The translations under genes were made by a program, and so were the position numbers. A stretch of DNA of 25,416 bases from an uncultured Alphaproteobacteria bacterium (GTDB lineage Bacteria; Pseudomonadota; Alphaproteobacteria; Caulobacterales; Parvularculaceae), in assembly GCA_937895955.1 (NCBI GenBank), contig CALAZI010000093.1, positions 1 through 25,416 on the forward strand, in the 5' to 3' direction. Under the pieces are notes generated by a model, which did not search any database, was not told the DNA's origin, and worked only from the letters and a program-made list of their open reading frames with translations. Shown piece by piece: positions 15,481 to 22,721 of the stretch. Positions within the stretch are counted from its first letter, which is position 1. Each line of letters opens with the position of its first letter.

Positions 15481-15626
15481 GTTTCGTCAGGTCACCGAGC
15501 GGAGCGAGGCAAGCGCCCGATCTGACAACTTTCCGCGCCGGCCGGTCAGGCCGCCCCCTCTTAGCTCAAAATTGCGAAGCCGTGAGGCCGAAGGCCGAAC
15601 CGGCGCGAGCGGGAAAAGTCTCATGA
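15477..15626 (+). CDS. Possible small ORF in the trbK position
   Basis: A 49-codon ORF starts in an ATGA overlap with the trbJ stop and ends in an ATGA overlap with the trbL start. Its product begins MSFVRSPSGARQAPDL and is rich in Arg, Ala, Pro and Ser. It has no signal peptide and no lipobox, so it is not a recognisable TrbK entry-exclusion lipoprotein. Base and codon use (AGG, AGT, TTA) differ from the neighbours. It may be a coupled peptide, or a palindromic repeat-like insertion that merely keeps translation running from trbJ into trbL. Confidence 0.35.
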   Translation: MSFVRSPSGARQAPDLTTFRAGRSGRPLLAQNCEAVRPKAEPARAGKVS

Positions 15627-16954
15627 ATAATCTCAACGTCATCGACCAGTTCACGACGACCTTCGTCAACTATATCGATTCCGGATTCGGACTGTTGCAG
15701 GGCGATGTCGGCTTCCTGACCGCGATCCTCATCGGCATCGATATCGTGCTCGCCGGGCTCTTCTGGTCGATGAACGGCGTCGACAATGTGCTGGGGGCCT
15801 TCGTCAAGAAGGTGCTCTATGTCGGCGCCTTCGCCTTCATCATCAATAATTTCCGGCTTCTGGCCGATATCATTTTCGCAAGTTTCGCGGGGCTCGGCCT
15901 TGTCGCGACCGGCGCGCCGATTACCGCCGCGCAATTGATGCAGCCGGGCTTCGTCGCCGACACCGGCTACCAGGCGGCCTATCCGTTATTAGGCGAGGCG
16001 AACGCGTTGCTCGGTTTCCCGAGTTTCTTTTCGAACTTCGTCACCATTGCGATTATTCTGCTCGCCTGGCTGATCGTTCTCTTCGCCTTCTTTATTCTTG
16101 CAATCCAGCTCTTCGTCACCATCATCGAGTTCAAACTAACGACACTTGCGGGCTTCGTGCTCGTTCCCTTCGCCCTCTGGAACAAGGCGTCGTTCCTCGC
16201 CGAACGCGTTCTCGGCAATGTCATGGCGTCCGGCGTCAAGCTCATGGTGCTCGCCATCATCGTCGGCATCGGCTCGACCATATTCGGGTCTGTGACGGCG
16301 AGCTTCACGCCAGGCGCGATCACGCTTGAAGACGCCGCCGCGACCATTCTCGCCTCGCTCGCTTTATTGGCGCTCGGCATATTCGGGCCGGGCATTGCGA
16401 CAGGCCTTGTTTCCGGCGCGCCGCAATTGGGCGCGGGCGCCGCGGTCGCGACAGCCGCCGGCGCGGGCGCGGCTGTCCTTGGCGCTGGCGCATTGGCGGC
16501 TGGCGGCGCGCGCGCTGCGGCCTCTGCAGGACAATCAGCGGTGAGGGCCGGCGCGTCGATGGCGGGCGGCGCCAATGCGGCGTGGACGCTTGGCAAAGCA
16601 GCCTCCGGTCAATCGGGAATGCGCGGCGCTGCGGCCGGCGCTGCGGGCGTCACATCGGCAGGCGCAGCATCGGTCATGCAGGGCGTCAGAGATTCCGTCT
16701 CGCGCGCATTTGGAAACCCGCGCGAAGCCTATGACGCCGGATCGAGGGCCGCGTTTGCCGCGACCGGCGGCAAAGTCTCGGGTTCAGCACCGATGAGTGC
16801 AGCCGCGTCCGCAAATGCGGCGCCTGATTGGGCCGAGCGCCTTCGTCGCGAACAGGGCGTTCGCGATGCGGGGCTGACCGCAACCCACGTGATCTCTTCA
16901 GGCGACAGGGGCGGCGCCGGCGACGCGCCGCGGCTCAGACAGGATGACGAATGA
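15623..16954 (+). CDS. trbL: TrbL, VirB6-like polytopic membrane protein
   Basis: 443-residue inner-membrane channel component. It starts MNNLNVIDQFTTTFVNYIDSG; the frame is open back to 15368 but that part overlaps trbJ in another frame and is not membrane-like. Several transmembrane segments occur between about residues 30 and 270 (for example FLTAILIGIDIVLAGLFW and FVTIAIILLAWLIVLFAFFI). The C-terminal third is Ala/Gly/Ser-rich and presumably cytoplasmic or periplasmic, as in other TrbL proteins. No obvious ribosome binding site precedes the ATG, so coupling to upstream translation is likely. The end overlaps trbF by 4 nt. Confidence 0.93.
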   Translation: MNNLNVIDQFTTTFVNYIDSGFGLLQGDVGFLTAILIGIDIVLAGLFWSMNGVDNVLGAFVKKVLYVGAFAFIINNFRLLADIIFASFAGLGLVATGAPITAAQLMQPGFVADTGYQAAYPLLGEANALLGFPSFFSNFVTIAIILLAWLIVLFAFFILAIQLFVTIIEFKLTTLAGFVLVPFALWNKASFLAERVLGNVMASGVKLMVLAIIVGIGSTIFGSVTASFTPGAITLEDAAATILASLALLALGIFGPGIATGLVSGAPQLGAGAAVATAAGAGAAVLGAGALAAGGARAAASAGQSAVRAGASMAGGANAAWTLGKAASGQSGMRGAAAGAAGVTSAGAASVMQGVRDSVSRAFGNPREAYDAGSRAAFAATGGKVSGSAPMSAAASANAAPDWAERLRREQGVRDAGLTATHVISSGDRGGAGDAPRLRQDDE

Positions 16955-17649
16955 TGTTCAAACGCAGATCAAACCACTACGGCGAAACGCCGGAACCCGA
17001 GACGCCTTATAGGCGCGCCCATCAAATATGGGATGAGCGTATCGGATCGGCGCGAGTCCAGGCCGCGAACTGGCGTTATGCCGCCTTCGCATCTTTGATG
17101 ATCGCCGGCGTCTCCTGCGGCGGGCTGATCTGGCAATCAAACCGGTCGATCGTGACGCCTTACATCGTCGAGATCGACGGCGAGGGCGCTGTCCGAAATA
17201 TCGGCCCGGCGAGCGAGGACTACAAACCTTCTGACGCCGTCATCGCCTACGCGCTCGCGAATTTCATCCGCGAAGTGAGGTCGGTGTCGATCGATCCCGT
17301 CATTCTCCGCGCCAATTGGCTGAAGGCCTATGACTACGCGACCGATCGCGGCGCCATGGCGCTGAATGATTACGCGAGAGACAATGATCCCTTCGCCGAG
17401 GTCGGGCGCCGCAGCGTCAATGTCGATGTCGCAAGCGTTGTCCGGGCGTCGGATAACTCCTTCGAACTGCGCTGGACCGAGAAAACCTACAATGGCGGCC
17501 AGTTCGAAAAACTCGAGCGCTACACCGCGCATCTGACCATCGTCTTGGCGCCGCCGCGCACCGCCGAAGCGCTCTCCAAAAACCCGCTCGGTCTCTACGT
17601 CCATGGCATCAACTGGTCGAAAGACCTTTCTGCAGGAGTTCCATCATGA
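16951..17649 (+). CDS. trbF: TrbF, VirB8-like protein
   Basis: 232-residue bitopic inner-membrane protein that helps nucleate the secretion channel. The cytoplasmic N-terminus includes YRRAHQIWDERIGSARVQAANWR. One membrane segment lies at about residues 47-64 (FASLMIAGVSCGGLIWQS). The periplasmic domain follows with VTPYIVEIDGEGAV and LRANWLKAYDYATDRG, typical of TrbF/VirB8. The start overlaps trbL (ATGA) and the stop overlaps trbG. Confidence 0.95.
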   Translation: MMFKRRSNHYGETPEPETPYRRAHQIWDERIGSARVQAANWRYAAFASLMIAGVSCGGLIWQSNRSIVTPYIVEIDGEGAVRNIGPASEDYKPSDAVIAYALANFIREVRSVSIDPVILRANWLKAYDYATDRGAMALNDYARDNDPFAEVGRRSVNVDVASVVRASDNSFELRWTEKTYNGGQFEKLERYTAHLTIVLAPPRTAEALSKNPLGLYVHGINWSKDLSAGVPS

Positions 17650-18638
17650 AGCGGTCATTGTTGTTGTTATCGTCTGTCGCGCTCATGGGATGCGAAACTG
17701 CTTATCCCGATATCGCGCTTGACGCCGCGCCGATGCGCCCGGCGAAAGTCGTCAATTTCGATGACGGAAAACCCGTTCGCGAAGTGGTCGAGACCGCGAG
17801 GCCTTTTCCCTTGCCCGGGCAATTGAAGCCGGTTGAGGAAGAGGAAACTCTTTCGCCAGAACTCAAACCTTTCGAGCGTATCGACACGGCGAATGAGCGC
17901 GCCAAGATCGAACCCGATCTCACCCGCTTCGTGAATGCGGTCCAGGTCTATCCCTTCATGGAAGGGGCGCTCTATCGGCTTTACGCGGCGCCCGAGCAGG
18001 TGACCGACATCGCGCTCGAGCCCGGCGAACGATTGAACTCGGTGTCAGCGGGCGACACGGTGCGCTGGGTCGTCGGCGACACTTCAAGTGGCGGCGCCGG
18101 CGGGAGCGGCGTCGCTGCAGACGAACGGGTTCATATCCTCGTCAAACCCATTGCGCCGGGTCTTTCGACCAACCTCGTCATCGCCACGGACCGCCGCGCC
18201 TATCACCTCGAAATGCGTTCGTTCCGCGAGACCTATATGGCGGCGATCTCCTGGACTTATCCGCAGGGCGATCTCGTCAAGCGCCGCAATGAAGTCGAGC
18301 GGTCAAACACCGCCGCCGAAACGATTGTCGCCGGCGTTGATCCCGGCGACTTGATGTTCCGCTACGAGATCGAGGGCGACCGGCCGCACTGGCGTCCTGT
18401 GCGCGCCTTCGACAATGGCGAACAGGTCTTCATCCAGTTTCCGGACGCGATCGCGCAAGGCGAAGCGCCGCCGCTTTTCGTGTTGTCGCGCGACGGCAAG
18501 CCTGAACTCGTCAATTACCGCATGCGCGGCAATTATTATGTCGTCGATCGGTTGTTCGCGGCGGCGGAGCTCCGCCTTGGCGAGAAGCGCCAGGATGTCG
18601 TCCGCATCCTTCGCACAGACCTGAAACGGCGGTCCTGA
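17646..18638 (+). CDS. trbG: TrbG, VirB9-like lipoprotein
   Basis: 330-residue outer-membrane core component. The N-terminus MKRSLLLLSSVALMGCETAY has a lipobox (LMGC) with Cys16 as the likely acylated residue. The VirB9-type domain includes VQVYPFMEGALYRLYAAPEQVTDIAL and LSTNLVIATDRRAYHLEM in mid-protein. The C-terminal part NYRMRGNYYVVDRLFAAAEL is the typical TrbG end. A CAGGAG ribosome binding site lies within the end of trbF. The last base is shared with the trbI start. Confidence 0.95.
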   Translation: MKRSLLLLSSVALMGCETAYPDIALDAAPMRPAKVVNFDDGKPVREVVETARPFPLPGQLKPVEEEETLSPELKPFERIDTANERAKIEPDLTRFVNAVQVYPFMEGALYRLYAAPEQVTDIALEPGERLNSVSAGDTVRWVVGDTSSGGAGGSGVAADERVHILVKPIAPGLSTNLVIATDRRAYHLEMRSFRETYMAAISWTYPQGDLVKRRNEVERSNTAAETIVAGVDPGDLMFRYEIEGDRPHWRPVRAFDNGEQVFIQFPDAIAQGEAPPLFVLSRDGKPELVNYRMRGNYYVVDRLFAAAELRLGEKRQDVVRILRTDLKRRS

Positions 18639-19909
18639 TGGGCGCGCAAGCAAAACACGACACAGACGTTCTTGAGTTGCGCGCGCGCCCGAAACCGGTG
18701 ACGCGCCTTAACCGCAATGCGTTGATGATCGCCGCAGGCGGCGCCGCGCTTTTGATCTTTGCGAGCGTCAGCGTCGCGCTACGACCGCCGCGCGCGTTCG
18801 ACGAAGCCTCGCGCAAGGAGCTCTACAATGTCGAGACCAAGCCGACCGCCGAAGGTCTGGAATCTCTTCCGAAATCCTACGCCGAGGTGAAACCGCAACT
18901 CGGCGCGCCCTTGCCGGGCGATCTCGGCGCCGCGCTGTTGCAAGCCGAACAGGCGGTCGCGGCCACGGGCGAGGACGGCTATCTCGCAAGACCCGATTAC
19001 GCGGCCTTGTCGCCGACGCCGTTCCGGAATTCCCCGGAAGCCGACGCCGCGCGTGAGGCGGCCTTGCGCGAAGCGCAGATCGCGACGGAGGCGCGAGAGG
19101 CGGGCGTCTTCTTCCAGCTTGCGTCGCGGACGAATTCCGCGCCGGCGAAGGTTCAACCGAGCGACGCGCAATCAGGCTCGCCTTTCGATCTGGGGCTAGG
19201 CGCGTCGGCGCCGGTTCCCTTTGGCGCCGAGCTTGACGACGATCCGGGGCGCCAGATCAGGAAACTCGATTTCCTGGGCGCAAGTCCGGAATCCTCGACC
19301 GACAATCCGCATGTCATCGAAGACCCGATCACGCCCTTTGAAATGATGGCGGGAACCATCATTCCGGCGAGTCTCATAACGGGGGTGAATTCCGATCTGC
19401 CGGGGACTGTCATCGCGCAGGTGACGCAGAATGTTTATGACAGCGTCACCGGACAATATCTGCTCATTCCGCAAGGCGCGCGCCTCATCGGCCGTTATGA
19501 CAGCGTCATCGCTTTCGGCCAGAGCCGCGCGCTGCTGGTCTGGTCGCGAATCATCTATCCCGACGGCGCCTCGATCCTCATCGACAATATGCCGGCGAGC
19601 GATGTCGCGGGCTATTCAGGGCTCGCCGACCAGGTCGACTTCCATACATTCCGGATCCTTAAAGGCGTCGTCCTGTCGACTTTGCTTGGCGTCGGCACGG
19701 AACTCTCCTTCGGCGATAGCGAAAGCGACCTTGTCCGCGCGCTGCGCGAGTCGACGCAAAACTCGGCGAACCAGGCCGGCCAGAAAATCATCCAGAGGAA
19801 TCTCGACATTCAGCCGACGATCAAAATCAGACCCGGCTGGCCCCTGCGGGTTATCGTCCACAAGGATCTCGTGCTGCGACCCTACGAACAGGGGAGGGCG
19901 CCGCGATGA
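18638..19909 (+). CDS. trbI: TrbI, VirB10-like protein
   Basis: 423-residue protein spanning inner membrane to outer-membrane core. A short cytoplasmic N-terminus is followed by one membrane segment (about residues 30-46, LMIAAGGAALLIFASVS). Next comes a proline/alanine-rich periplasmic linker. The VirB10 beta-barrel domain begins near residue 240: TIIPASLITGVNSDLPGT, then QVTQNVYDSVTGQYLLIPQG and GARLIGRYDS. The end (IRPGWPLRVIVHKDLVL) is canonical. It overlaps DUF2274 by 4 nt. Confidence 0.96.
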   Translation: MGAQAKHDTDVLELRARPKPVTRLNRNALMIAAGGAALLIFASVSVALRPPRAFDEASRKELYNVETKPTAEGLESLPKSYAEVKPQLGAPLPGDLGAALLQAEQAVAATGEDGYLARPDYAALSPTPFRNSPEADAAREAALREAQIATEAREAGVFFQLASRTNSAPAKVQPSDAQSGSPFDLGLGASAPVPFGAELDDDPGRQIRKLDFLGASPESSTDNPHVIEDPITPFEMMAGTIIPASLITGVNSDLPGTVIAQVTQNVYDSVTGQYLLIPQGARLIGRYDSVIAFGQSRALLVWSRIIYPDGASILIDNMPASDVAGYSGLADQVDFHTFRILKGVVLSTLLGVGTELSFGDSESDLVRALRESTQNSANQAGQKIIQRNLDIQPTIKIRPGWPLRVIVHKDLVLRPYEQGRAPR

Positions 19910-20142
19910 GCCTGAAGATCGGCGCCATCCCGGAGCGCAAGGCTGTCCGGATCACCCTGTCGCTGCCGCCGGACGTGCGTGAAGCGCTCGCTGATTACGC
20001 CGCTATTCATGCGAAAGAATTCGGGCGCAGGACTCCGATCGGCGAACTGGCGGCGCTGATGATTGAACGGTTCCTCAATTCCGACGCGGCCTTCAGGCGC
20101 GCGCGAAAATCCCTTCGCAGAAACACAAGTGAAAAGGAGTAA
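19906..20142 (+). CDS. DUF2274 protein
   Basis: 78 residues: KLPEVRITLS-like opening (VRITLSLPPDVREALADYAA), then helices with RRTPIGELAALMIERFLNSD and a basic tail. The short strand followed by two helices resembles a ribbon-helix-helix DNA-binding fold. DUF2274 genes regularly follow trbI in alphaproteobacterial ICEs; their function is not established. It starts in an ATGA overlap with trbI, so it belongs to the same transcript. Confidence 0.85.
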   Translation: MSLKIGAIPERKAVRITLSLPPDVREALADYAAIHAKEFGRRTPIGELAALMIERFLNSDAAFRRARKSLRRNTSEKE

Positions 20143-20145
20143 GCC

Positions 20146-20454
20146 ATGAGCATCATCGGCACATTCAGGAAAACGGATGACGGCTACGCCGGAACCATCC
20201 GGACATTGACCGTGAACGTCAAAGCCGCTTTCGTCGCCAACAACAAGAACGGCAATGACAATGCGCCGGACTTCAAACTCGTTGTCGGCGACAAGGAGTT
20301 CGGCGCCGCCTGGCGCGCCAGGGCGAAAGGTGAAGACGGAAAACCGTTCCTGCGCGTCGAGCTCGATGATCCGAGTTTTGCAAGTCCCATTCGCGCCGCG
20401 CTCTTTGAGAACGGCGAGGAAGGGAAGGGCGCGCTCGTTTGGACAAGAAAATGA
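20146..20454 (+). CDS. DUF736 protein
   Basis: 102 residues with the DUF736 pattern: opening MSIIGTFRKTDDGYAGTIRT, then VVGDKEFGAAWRAR and LRVELDDPSFASPIRAALF. DUF736 proteins are common on alphaproteobacterial conjugative elements; their role is unknown. A strong ribosome binding site (AAAAGGAGTAAGCC) lies in the 3-nt gap after DUF2274 and the end of that gene. Confidence 0.92.
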   Translation: MSIIGTFRKTDDGYAGTIRTLTVNVKAAFVANNKNGNDNAPDFKLVVGDKEFGAAWRARAKGEDGKPFLRVELDDPSFASPIRAALFENGEEGKGALVWTRK

Positions 20455-20485
20455 CGAATGATCGTAGACTACGAGGAGGTCTGAA

Positions 20486-20722
20486 ATGATGGGAAATTCC
20501 CAAGCTCTCGAATCCATCAACGGCGGTTCGGAACGGCTGACAAACTCCGAGGCAGCCGAATATCTTGGCTTGAAAACCGCCACACTAAACAAATGGCGGG
20601 TCTACGGTGACGGCCCTCCATTTTTGAAAGTCGGTCGACTCATTCAATATAGGAAAGCGGACCTCGACTCCTATCTCAATGAACGATTGATGCGTTCGAC
20701 GAGTGAGGTTCTTGCAAGATAA
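20486..20722 (+). CDS. AlpA-like excisionase / MerR-type HTH protein
   Basis: 78 residues with a winged helix-turn-helix of the HTH_17 type: LTNSEAAEYLGLKTATLNKWR, then GPPFLKVGRLIQYRKADLDSYL. Such proteins act as recombination directionality factors or as regulators of element genes. A strong GAGGAGGT ribosome binding site serves the tandem ATGs at 20486 and 20489. It converges on the integrase gene, and the two coding regions overlap by 47 bp at their 3' ends, which suggests linked control of excision. Confidence 0.85.
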   Translation: MMGNSQALESINGGSERLTNSEAAEYLGLKTATLNKWRVYGDGPPFLKVGRLIQYRKADLDSYLNERLMRSTSEVLAR

Positions 20723-22013
20723 AATCTTGTCCAGAAAAATCCTCGCCGTTGGCCAAATCCACCTCCGACAGACCAAGCCGCTTTCCGATTTCGCCGCTAA
20801 CGCGGTCGGCTGCATCCGCCAATACATGGTCGACCTTGTGCGCGTAGCGGCTGGTCACGCTAGAAAGGTGATGCCCCAGCAGGCCAGCAATCACTAGTTC
20901 GCTATATCCGAGTTCAAAGGCGACTGTTGCATAACTATGTCGAAAGACATGTGGCGTCACACCTTTCACACCCGTTTCGCGCTCGATCCAAGCCAGAAAT
21001 TTTCTGATCTCCGTCAGTGGACCTTCGTTGACCGGCGATGGAAAAACCCATCCATTTTCGGATTTCCGGTTTACCGAGCGGAAATGATCAAAAGCTCTGC
21101 GACCGCAGGGCCGATTTTGAGGGCCTGTTTTCGTATCAAGCAAATTGAGTGATCGTCCGGACTCATCAATTTCTGATCTGGTAAGATTTAGGATTTCGCC
21201 TCGTCTGCACCCGGTAAGCATCATCGCAATAGTAGCATCGCGTAGGATTGGACTAATGCCCAGTTCTTTCGCCCGTGTTAGAGCTATGCCGATCGCACCA
21301 TACTCCGCCTCATTGAGATAACGCGTCCGTCTGCCGCCAGCAGGCTTATCAATATTCAAACATGGATTTTCTTCGACGTAACCGCGCTTGATCGCGAATT
21401 TATAGATCGACGATAACAAATTCACGGACTTCGCCGCGACGTGCTGGCCGCCTTTCACAATCGATCGCCGCCGCGGCCCAACCATTTCGTCACGAGCCGT
21501 CTTTCCATCTCTTACGTCGAACATGAATTTTTCGACATCGCGTCGTTTGATATCTGAAACGCGGCGGCGACCGAGCAATGGTTTGATGTGCGCGTCAATT
21601 CGCCCCCTATCGACAGCAAGCGTCGAGGATTTCTTTGGCCTATTTCTGTGAAGCACTCTGCCGGCTGCTGCTTCTGCGAAATACTGATCGCAGAGTTCAG
21701 ACACCGACAGTTCATTGCGTTCCTGCTTTGCAATTTCAGCAGGATCGTCACCTGAGGCGATTTTGCCTAACTCGATCCTGGCGAGTTTTTTCGCATGTTC
21801 GACGGTTAAAGACCCGAATTTTCCAAGAGTCGTTTTGCGTTGGTCGCCGCGGCGGTTTCGGTACTTCAGTTGAAAGGATTTCGCACCGCTTGGTTTCACC
21901 CGAACGCCAAACCCAATGAGTTCAGTGTCCCAGACCGAGTAGTCCTTACCGTCAATCGGCTCGAGCGATTCCACGAGTCGCTTCGTCAATTTCGCACTGT
22001 TCTTCGTGCTCAT
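20676..22013 (-). CDS. Tyrosine site-specific integrase
   Basis: 445-residue phage-type integrase. An Arm-DNA-binding domain (DUF4102-like) occupies about residues 1-95, with WDTELIGFGVRVKPSGAKSF. A SAM-like core-binding domain lies at about 100-215, and the catalytic domain at about 235-400. Catalytic residues are visible in order: Arg270 (TGCRRGEIL), Lys295 (LLDTKTG), His355 and Arg358 (HVFRHSYAT), His381 (LLGHHLSS) and Tyr390 (SRYAHKV). A 50-residue tail follows. A GAGGTCC ribosome binding site precedes the ATG. It reads away from the tRNA-Asp fragment about 200 bp upstream, the expected placement next to an attachment site. Visibly lower GC than the trb genes. Confidence 0.95.
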   Translation of the reverse strand: MSTKNSAKLTKRLVESLEPIDGKDYSVWDTELIGFGVRVKPSGAKSFQLKYRNRRGDQRKTTLGKFGSLTVEHAKKLARIELGKIASGDDPAEIAKQERNELSVSELCDQYFAEAAAGRVLHRNRPKKSSTLAVDRGRIDAHIKPLLGRRRVSDIKRRDVEKFMFDVRDGKTARDEMVGPRRRSIVKGGQHVAAKSVNLLSSIYKFAIKRGYVEENPCLNIDKPAGGRRTRYLNEAEYGAIGIALTRAKELGISPILRDATIAMMLTGCRRGEILNLTRSEIDESGRSLNLLDTKTGPQNRPCGRRAFDHFRSVNRKSENGWVFPSPVNEGPLTEIRKFLAWIERETGVKGVTPHVFRHSYATVAFELGYSELVIAGLLGHHLSSVTSRYAHKVDHVLADAADRVSGEIGKRLGLSEVDLANGEDFSGQDFILQEPHSSNASIVH

Positions 22014-22208
22014 CGGACCTCATTCCTACTAGGCCGGAGTACTCCGGGGTACCAGGAGGGTACCAACAGAAACGAATTCGCATAAACTTGCGTCAATGAG
22101 AGGATAGCTCAAAGATGGAAAGGAAGTCTATGATATTGCTTGCATAATCACACTAGAGAAAGCTTCGTAAACCTGTGGAAAACTTCGTAAAAAATGCGGT
22201 ACGTTTTT
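22014..22208. promoter_or_regulatory. Integrase upstream region with palindromes and candidate arm sites
   Basis: Near the integrase start are a perfect 14-bp palindrome CCGGAGTACTCCGG (22034-22047) and two GGGTACCA copies (22047-22054, 22058-22065), each with a GGTACC dyad. Closer to the tRNA fragment, CTTCGTAAA occurs twice in the same orientation 20 bp apart (22163-22171, 22183-22191). The first set may be operator sites; the second fits integrase arm-type sites. AT-rich, no gene seen. Confidence 0.5.
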
Positions 22209-22253
22209 CTGTCACGCCGGAGGTCGCGGGTTCGAGCCCCGTCACTCGCGCCA
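22209..22253 (+). other. attR: Attachment site: 3' part of tRNA-Asp(GUC)
   Basis: 45 nt reproduce tRNA-Asp from position 32 to the CCA end. The parts are anticodon loop CTGTCAC (anticodon GTC, 22211-22213), 3' anticodon-stem strand GCCGG, variable loop AGGTC, T arm GCGGG/TTCGAGC/CCCGT, acceptor strand CACTCGC, discriminator G and CCA. Directly upstream is TTTTT instead of the pairing stem strand, so there is no complete tRNA here. A 3' fragment starting at the anticodon loop next to a tyrosine integrase is the usual duplicated attachment core. The intact tRNA should lie at the other end, left of the window. Confidence 0.85.
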
Positions 22254-22478
22254 TTTCCTTGAAAAAGCGAAATGGTCTCAAGGAACGCCGGTTACGGCGT
22301 TAATTGCCGCGCATGTCTGACATTGTCGCTGGAATTGGTGCCCAGAAGAGGACCCCCACAATCGAGCATTTTCAGTTGCTTACGCCTTGGTGGGACACAT
22401 TTGGTTGACTGAGTTTATTGGGTTTTTTTGAATTTGTGTCCCACCGCTTTCGGAGGCATTTGAGCGATTTTTCCGGTC
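22254..22478. other. Non-coding flank after the attachment site, with hairpins and possible scars
   Basis: No gene seen. Immediately after the tRNA fragment, TTCCTTGA (22255-22262) pairs with TCAAGGAA (22277-22284), and AACGCCG-GTTA-CGGCGTT (22284-22301) forms a strong hairpin, possibly the original tRNA terminator region. Further on lie an 18-nt tRNA-Leu-like 3' end (22336-22353, antisense) and an 11-bp inverted repeat (22389-22399 and 22435-22445). Confidence 0.5.
22389..22445. repeat. Perfect 11-bp inverted repeat with 35-bp spacer
   Basis: GGTGGGACACA (22389-22399) and TGTGTCCCACC (22435-22445) are exact complements. The spacer contains seven T residues. It could be a recombinase site, a transposon or element end remnant, or an RNA hairpin. 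Function unknown. Confidence 0.6.
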
Positions 22479-22721
22479 CTATGGAACTTCCAAGCCGGAT
22501 GGCTTGGCTAAAGAGTATGTCAGATTTTCTCCTTTTTCGACACGTCGCCGAGACATTTCGATCGCGTTGACGCATCTCTGAAATATGTCGAGAAAATCAG
22601 TAAATCCGGCCAGACCGCCCATTGCGGGGCCTGCTGCCGCTGCCGCCGACTGCAAACGTCGAAACGCTTCGTGTGCGCGATAGACTGTATGACCGCGAAG
22701 TCGGCAAATGAGAAGATCGCG
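22479..22721 (-). pseudogene. Coding-like frame without start, in frame after a TGA
   Basis: The 80 codons following the TGA of the upstream minus-strand gene, in the same frame, read like real protein: LLICRLRGHTVYRAHEAFRR, then GPAMGGLAGFTDFLDIFQRC and a charged helical end, closed by TAG at 22479-22481. No ATG or GTG start lies before its middle (first ATG at 22620, MGGLAGF), though a TTG occurs earlier. It may be the 3' remnant of a chromosomal gene cut by island insertion, or a separate small gene with a rare start. Confidence 0.35.

Noticed and set aside
15368..15622. Upstream extension of trbL
   Set aside because: It overlaps the trbJ 3' end out of frame and is Arg/Pro/Ser-rich; membrane-protein sequence starts only at 15623.
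22209..22253. Complete tRNA gene
   Set aside because: Sequence upstream of the anticodon loop does not form the 5' half; only the 3' part is present.
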